NCBI GenBank assembly: GCA_017883485.1
Contig: JADGNM010000066.1
Location: 1 to 9,942 of the forward strand
DNA length: 9,942 bases
From: Methanosarcina sp.
GTDB taxonomy: Archaea; Halobacteriota; Methanosarcinia; Methanosarcinales; Methanosarcinaceae
Reading direction: 5' to 3'
A model generated the notes under the pieces. It searched no databases. It saw nothing but the letters and a program-made list of their open reading frames with translations, and was not told the origin of the DNA. A program made the position numbers and the translations under genes. Positions 6,407-9,942 of this stretch are shown here, in pieces. Numbering within the stretch: position 1 is the first letter of the stretch; every line of letters starts with the position of its first letter.

Positions 6407-7065
6407 TGGTGAATAAATGGAATCCCCCGGGTAAAGACTGTGGAGCTTGCGGCTCTCAGACCTGTTCTGACTTTGTTGATCGTCTTGAAGACGGATCGGC
6501 AAAGCTAGAACTATGTCCATTCTATAGCAAAGAGAACATTGTAGGCCAGGAGAATATTGTGACCGGGGAAGGTCTCGCGATGCTGGCAAGAAAAACCACT
6601 TATTCCGGCGTAGATGTCGCAGGAAAAGAATATGATTTTGTGCTTCTTCCGTTCCCGGGTGAGCCCTCAGCACGCAAATTTATAGTACCTTTCAGGGCAG
6701 ATCTTGTGGAACTGTGGGGAATTAAAAAAGGAGACCTTGTAACTGGCCGTCCGGCAGGGCCTGGCTGCCCTCTTTATCATGCTCTGAGGGTATTGAGCGC
6801 AAATCCTGTCACAGGTGTACTTGAATGTCATACCGTGGGCCCGATGGCAGCACGAAAAGAAGATGCTCACGATGTCCAGGCTTATCACGTTCATGCTTTT
6901 GAAGGAATTGCCAGTGTTATAAAGAAACCCCCCACTCTTGGAACCCGCCAGTACTTCCTGCCTGGCAACTGCATGATTGACCTTGCACATACAGCTCTTG
7001 TGAACATGATTTTCCAGAAGCCCTTTGGAACTCATGTCAGGCTTGAAGATATAAGAATATTATGA
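6406..7065 (+). CDS. [4Fe-4S] protein with N-terminal CX2CX4CX16C domain
   Basis: This 219-residue protein opens with a four-cysteine cluster domain, C12-GA-C15-GSQT-C20 and C37 in ELCPFY. The pattern is that of the Fe-S domain (PF04060) seen in the corrinoid Fe-S subunit of CO dehydrogenase/acetyl-CoA synthase and in RnfB. The remaining part is soluble and unlike those proteins. It has LPFPGEPSARKF, a GIKKGDLVTGRPAGPGCP segment with C121, ECHTVGP with C141 and PGNCMIDLAHTA with C189. These single cysteines could add a metal site or act in catalysis. The start shares one base with the GTPase stop and has a strong GAGGTGA. The role is inferred to be electron delivery or cluster scaffold for its operon partners; the substrate is unknown. 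Confidence 0.72.
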   Translation: MVNKWNPPGKDCGACGSQTCSDFVDRLEDGSAKLELCPFYSKENIVGQENIVTGEGLAMLARKTTYSGVDVAGKEYDFVLLPFPGEPSARKFIVPFRADLVELWGIKKGDLVTGRPAGPGCPLYHALRVLSANPVTGVLECHTVGPMAARKEDAHDVQAYHVHAFEGIASVIKKPPTLGTRQYFLPGNCMIDLAHTALVNMIFQKPFGTHVRLEDIRIL

Positions 7066-7121
7066 AGATTATTGAGAGATCGGAGTATTCGAAGACTATT
7101 GAAGAGATCGGGATACTATGA
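7062..7121 (+). CDS. 19-codon micro-ORF linking two genes by ATGA overlaps
   Basis: ATG 7062 overlaps the Fe-S gene stop (ATGA, 7062-7065). The frame MKIIERSEYSKTIEEIGIL ends at TGA 7119-7121, which in turn overlaps the marker-16 ATG (7118-7120) in a second ATGA. The reading frame therefore bridges the whole 52-bp gap. The peptide repeats KTIEEI, the N-terminus of marker 16, because the DNA is a tandem copy of that region. It may serve only to carry ribosomes across (translational coupling), or be an accident of the duplication. No separate peptide function is suggested. Confidence 0.35.
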   Translation: MKIIERSEYSKTIEEIGIL

Positions 7122-7138
7122 AGACTATTGAAGAGATA
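7064..7138 (+). repeat. Three imperfect copies of the marker-16 start region
   Basis: GAAGACTATTGAAGAGAT occurs perfectly at 7091-7108 and 7120-7137, and a diverged copy, GAAGATTATTGAGAGAT, at 7064-7080. The periods are 27 and 29 bp. The last copy is the first codons of marker 16. The first two copies also carry GATCGGA/GATCGGGA, weak ribosome-binding-like stretches. Tandem duplication or slippage at the gene start explains the whole gap. Confidence 0.75.
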
Positions 7139-8257
7139 AATGAGAAAATCGCCCGCAAAGAGGCAACAATTCTAACAGCTGCCGAACTCAAGTCCATGGT
7201 TCGAGATGGTCAAAAAGTGACCGCCGATGAAGTGGACGTGGTTACGACCGCGACATTTGGCGTGATGTCCGGTACAATGGCAGTTATGATGTTACCTGTT
7301 GCAGGTAAGTGCAGTTTTGAGAAAGCAGACGCCATCTGGTTAAATGGCGTGCCTGCTCAACCCGGTCCCTGTCCTAATGAACGCCTTGGAGTCGTAGATC
7401 TTGTCATTAACGGGACATCGCACGCAGACGACAGATATGGCGGAGGACATCTTTTCAGGGATCTCGTAAAAGGAAAAGAGATAGATATTTTTGTTGAAGC
7501 ACACGGCAGAACCTATGAAAATAGGGTTACACTTGATGATATCGATTTTGCCAGGATCATTACTACAAGACTTGCGTTTAAAAACTACCATGCAATAATA
7601 AATCCTACTGCGACCACAATCAGCAGTATATTCTCCGTAACAGGTCTGACAGGTCCGTTCACGGAAACAACCGTATCAGGATGCGGTGAGATAAATCCCC
7701 TGCAGAACGACCCCTCTCACAGGATAATAGGTGTAGGTACAAGAGTACTCTTAAATGGAGCCCATGGATATATTATGGGAAAGGGAACCAGGGCAAGTCC
7801 TGATAAACCTAACATCTCTGCATTTGCGGATATGAAAGGTATGGATCCTCATATGATGGGCGGGATGAAAACTTCACATGGCCCTGAGTGTCTAACCTCG
7901 CTGGCAGTTCCGATTCCTGTCCTTGATGAAGAAATCCTTTCCGGGTTAAAAATTCTGGATCATGACGTTCCTTTACCTGTCTCTGATGTAAACGGACGTA
8001 CTGCACACTCAAAAGTAAACTATGGGCATATCTGGGATGATACGGATAAAGTTATTCGCATCGACAAAGACAGATGCCTGAACCATCCGGATTGCCCTGC
8101 AATGCGTACATGTCCTACTGAAGCAATTTCAGAACGTTTCATTATCGATCGAGATCTCTGTATTAACTGCGGTACCTGTACCTTGCAGTGCCCTGCGGGA
8201 GTATTCCGTGCAAGACTGGGGTCTATAGAAATAGATGAAGGAACTATCCCGATTTAG
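7118..8257 (+). CDS. Methanogenesis marker 16 metalloprotein (DUF39-like plus ferredoxin tail)
   Basis: This 379-residue protein belongs, by recognition, to methanogenesis marker 16 (TIGR03287). Residues about 15-300 form a DUF39/HcyBio-type domain (PF01837), with DVVTTATFGVMSGT near 40-53, C65, PGPCPNER with C85, and SGCGEINPLQND with C189. The C-terminus is ferredoxin-like: C320-X5-C326-X5-C332-P, then the regular C348-X2-C351-X2-C354-X3-C358-P. That gives seven cysteines for two clusters, so one site may be [3Fe-4S] or use another ligand. DUF39 relatives in methanogens take part in making homocysteine from sulfide and aspartate semialdehyde. Marker 16 itself has no function known to me, but sulfur insertion linked to methanogenic cofactors is a fair inference. 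Start 7118 follows from the ATGA overlap and from family-like MKTIEEIN. It is the last gene of the operon. Confidence 0.87.
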   Translation: MKTIEEINEKIARKEATILTAAELKSMVRDGQKVTADEVDVVTTATFGVMSGTMAVMMLPVAGKCSFEKADAIWLNGVPAQPGPCPNERLGVVDLVINGTSHADDRYGGGHLFRDLVKGKEIDIFVEAHGRTYENRVTLDDIDFARIITTRLAFKNYHAIINPTATTISSIFSVTGLTGPFTETTVSGCGEINPLQNDPSHRIIGVGTRVLLNGAHGYIMGKGTRASPDKPNISAFADMKGMDPHMMGGMKTSHGPECLTSLAVPIPVLDEEILSGLKILDHDVPLPVSDVNGRTAHSKVNYGHIWDDTDKVIRIDKDRCLNHPDCPAMRTCPTEAISERFIIDRDLCINCGTCTLQCPAGVFRARLGSIEIDEGTIPI

Positions 8258-8270
8258 TTACGGCAATCAG

Positions 8271-8296
8271 ACAGAGTCAGAGCGGAAAATCTCTGT
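8271..8296 (+). other. Weak hairpin after marker 16
   Basis: ACAGAG (8271-8276) pairs with CTCTGT (8291-8296) around a 14-nt loop, 14 bp past the stop codon. No T-run follows, so I do not call it a terminator. It could protect the mRNA 3' end. Confidence 0.22.
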
Positions 8297-8381
8297 ACAA
8301 TACTAAAAAACCGTATTCTAAATCAAGAGTTCGTACCAACGAAAATGATGGAACCTCTCTAAATGAGTCTAAGTTTGTGAA

Positions 8382-8403
8382 CATACTTTTGAATCAAAGT
8401 ATG
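8382..8403. promoter_or_regulatory. Perfect 8-bp inverted repeat upstream of thiI
   Basis: CATACTTT-TGAATC-AAAGTATG is a perfect inverted repeat with a six-base loop, about 85 bp before the thiI TATA box. It may be an operator or an RNA hairpin ending the preceding operon; no T-run follows it. Confidence 0.4.
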
Positions 8404-8485
8404 GTGTCGTGTCAGTATGTAATGTTATAGACAACAGAATACAAAGTTAACAACTATTAAACAAATATGGGTAGAAACGACACTA

Positions 8486-8500
8486 CTCATATAAAATGAG
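8486..8500 (+). promoter_or_regulatory. Palindromic TATA-box region of thiI
   Basis: CTCAT-ATAAA-ATGAG is a perfect inverted repeat that contains the likely TATA box CATATAAAAT (8488-8497). Transcription would start near 8519, leaving a leader of about 45 nt. A second inverted repeat, AATTCTA-TTTT-TAGAATT, lies just downstream at 8506-8523 over the expected start. A factor bound here would block the promoter. Confidence 0.45.
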
Positions 8501-8562
8501 ATGATAATTCTATTTTTAGAATTTCGATTTTAAGTCAATCATTGATACTGGTTGTTATTTTC

Positions 8563-9846
8563 ATGACAAAAGAAAAAATCGAACCTTATTTTCAGATTTT
8601 GAGAGAAGGAAGGGATGCAACAGAAAATGTGGATAATTCAGGCTCTGATCCTTCTCAACTCGAGACTGAAGTTTTGGCAGATGTAGTTCTAGTTCGCTAT
8701 GGAGAACTTGCTCTTAAAAGCAGTGGAATTCGAGACTGGTATGAAAAACTTCTCATGAAAAATATTGCTGCAATGCTGGAATCGAGAGAAATTCCATATT
8801 CTCAAATTCGAAGAGAGTGGGGCAGGATATTTATTGAGACTGCTGACTCTCGTGCTGCTGCTGAAGCTGCAGCTGATGTTTTCGGAATAGTTTCGACTTC
8901 TCCTGCATTGACAACAGAGCCCAGCCTTGAAAAGGCTGCCAGCATCTGTGCAGATATAGCTCAGGATATTATTAAGGAAGGTGATTCTTTTGCAATAAGA
9001 GCAAGAAGAAGTGGAAACCATCCTTTTTCTTCAGCAGATATAGGTAAAGCCTGTGGAGATGCTGTCTGGAATTCTCTGGAAAAAAACGGAGTAAATCCTA
9101 GAGTTAATCTGAGTTCTCCTGATAAGGAAATATTCGTTGAAATGCGGCAAAAACTGGCTTATATTTTTCTGGAAACGTTTAAAGGAGTTGGAGGGCTCCC
9201 CCTCGGCACACAGGGCAGCATGGTAGTTCTAATCTCAGGCGGGCTTGATTCTCCTGTAGCTGCCTGGCTTATGATGAAACGTGGGGTTATGATTATTCCG
9301 GTTTTCTGTAACAATACTCCTTATGCCCAGAGTGCAGCAAGAGAGCGTGCCTTTGATTGCATTAGACAGCTTCAGAAATGGGCTCCAGGGCATCAGTTCA
9401 GGACTTATGAGATTCCGCATGGCCCTAATCTGCAGTCTTTTATCGAAATATGCAATCGGAAAAATACTTGTCTCCTCTGCAAACGCATGATGTACAGAGA
9501 AGCCTATGAGGTTATGAAAAAAGAAAATGCAAGTGGGATTATTACAGGCTCTTCCCTTGGACAGGTAGCTTCCCAGACTGCCGCTAACATGCATGCCGAG
9601 ATTTATCAGCTTGCTATTCCCATTTATCATCCTTTGATTGCTTTTGACAAAACAGAGATCATGGATATTGCCCGCAAGATTGGAACCTATGATATCTCCA
9701 ATCGATCAGCAGGCAGCTGTACTGCAGTCCCGGAACGTCCCGAAATTGGGGCAAATTACGATCTGATTATGATAGAAGAAAAGAAAATGGATATCGAAAA
9801 CATGGTTTCTAATGCTTTAAAAGCTGCAAAAGTCTTTAAGCTCTGA
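8563..9846 (+). CDS. thiI: tRNA 4-thiouridine synthase ThiI, archaeal CXXC type
   Basis: This 427-residue enzyme puts sulfur on U8 of tRNA. Its parts are a ferredoxin-like/THUMP region from VVLVRYGELALKS (about residue 45) to about 205, then an adenylating PP-loop domain with SGGLDS at 225-230. Like methanogen ThiI it lacks the rhodanese domain found in E. coli and instead has C303-LL-C306. In methanogens this CXXC is known to be needed for thiolation and to help hold a [3Fe-4S] cluster. The C-terminal GSCTAVPERPEIG supplies C386. ATG 8563 is preferred over TTG 8542, which lacks support; no Shine-Dalgarno is seen. An acidic, Ser/Asp-rich extension of about 40 residues precedes the usual ThiI start and is odd. 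It lies 305 bp from marker 16 with its own promoter, so it is not clearly part of that operon, though both handle sulfur. Confidence 0.9.
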   Translation: MTKEKIEPYFQILREGRDATENVDNSGSDPSQLETEVLADVVLVRYGELALKSSGIRDWYEKLLMKNIAAMLESREIPYSQIRREWGRIFIETADSRAAAEAAADVFGIVSTSPALTTEPSLEKAASICADIAQDIIKEGDSFAIRARRSGNHPFSSADIGKACGDAVWNSLEKNGVNPRVNLSSPDKEIFVEMRQKLAYIFLETFKGVGGLPLGTQGSMVVLISGGLDSPVAAWLMMKRGVMIIPVFCNNTPYAQSAARERAFDCIRQLQKWAPGHQFRTYEIPHGPNLQSFIEICNRKNTCLLCKRMMYREAYEVMKKENASGIITGSSLGQVASQTAANMHAEIYQLAIPIYHPLIAFDKTEIMDIARKIGTYDISNRSAGSCTAVPERPEIGANYDLIMIEEKKMDIENMVSNALKAAKVFKL

Positions 9847-9868
9847 TAAAACCAGTTTTCTGCATTTC

Positions 9869-9930
9869 ATTCTTTTAATCTATTCTTTTAATCTATTCTT
9901 TTAATCTATTCTTTTAATCTATTCTTTTAT
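9869..9930 (+). repeat. 13-bp T-rich tandem repeat after thiI, likely terminator
   Basis: ATTCTTTTAATCT is repeated perfectly four times (9869-9881, 9882-9894, 9895-9907, 9908-9920), then a fifth copy breaks down after ATTCTTTTAT. It starts 22 bp past the thiI stop. Each unit carries a T4 run, so the array gives repeated oligo-T terminators for archaeal RNA polymerase. The copy number is likely variable between strains. Confidence 0.8.
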
Positions 9931-9942
9931 TTTAATCGCTTT

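Noticed and set aside
8277..8384. Minus-strand 35-codon ORF between marker 16 and thiI
   Set aside because: Starts inside the inverted repeat and lacks a promoter, ribosome-binding site and recognisable features. Chance is the simplest reading.
9235..9630. Minus-strand ORF of 131 codons inside thiI
   Set aside because: Lies wholly within the conserved PP-loop region of ThiI on the other strand.
1..9942. CRISPR arrays, tRNA or rRNA genes
   Set aside because: No regularly spaced 25-40 bp repeats with unique spacers, and no recognisable tRNA cloverleaf or rRNA stretch. The only arrays are the short repeats listed.

Overview
The window reads as chromosomal DNA of a methanogenic archaeon, most likely Methanosarcina or a close relative. 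The marker is an intact gene for 'methanogenesis marker 16' metalloprotein, a family known from methanogens. Supporting signs are archaeal BRE/TATA-type promoters, a CXXC-type ThiI, AT-rich spacers, and a cell-surface beta-helix protein of the disaggregatase type typical of Methanosarcina. The species call is inference from recalled family knowledge; no database was searched.

Layout. (1) 1-485 is AT-rich accessory DNA. The extreme left edge carries the start of a minus-strand transposase-like gene, followed by a minus-strand C-terminal gene scrap and a 22-codon ORF. (2) 516-3113 holds two surface-related genes on the plus strand: an acyltransferase-3 membrane protein and a membrane-anchored right-handed beta-helix protein. 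(3) 3114-3626 is a roughly 500-bp spacer. It has a hairpin followed by a T-run, a possible transposase scrap on the minus strand, and three ACAATTGT palindromes at 23-24 bp spacing around a TATA box. (4) 3627-8257 is the core. It starts with a radical SAM protein with its own promoter. A new promoter at 4841-4855 then drives a tightly overlapped operon: orphan ABC ATPase, HypB/CobW-like GTPase, [4Fe-4S] protein, a 19-codon micro-ORF, and methanogenesis marker 16. (5) 8258-8562 is a palindrome-rich promoter region leading to thiI (8563-9846), which is followed by a 13-bp T-rich tandem repeat.

How the genes may work together. The core has the make-up of a metallocofactor or sulfur-handling maturation system. 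It combines a radical SAM enzyme with a Cys-rich tail, an ABC-type ATPase with no permease, a metal-chaperone-type GTPase with three Cys pairs or single sites, a CX2CX4CX16C iron-sulfur protein, and a DUF39-type protein with a ferredoxin tail. DUF39 relatives take part in homocysteine formation from sulfide in methanogens. The substrate and product of this set are not known to me. The 4-nt and 1-nt gene overlaps argue strongly that the ABC, GTPase, Fe-S and marker-16 products act together. The radical SAM gene is probably a partner under its own control by the ACAATTGT-binding regulator.
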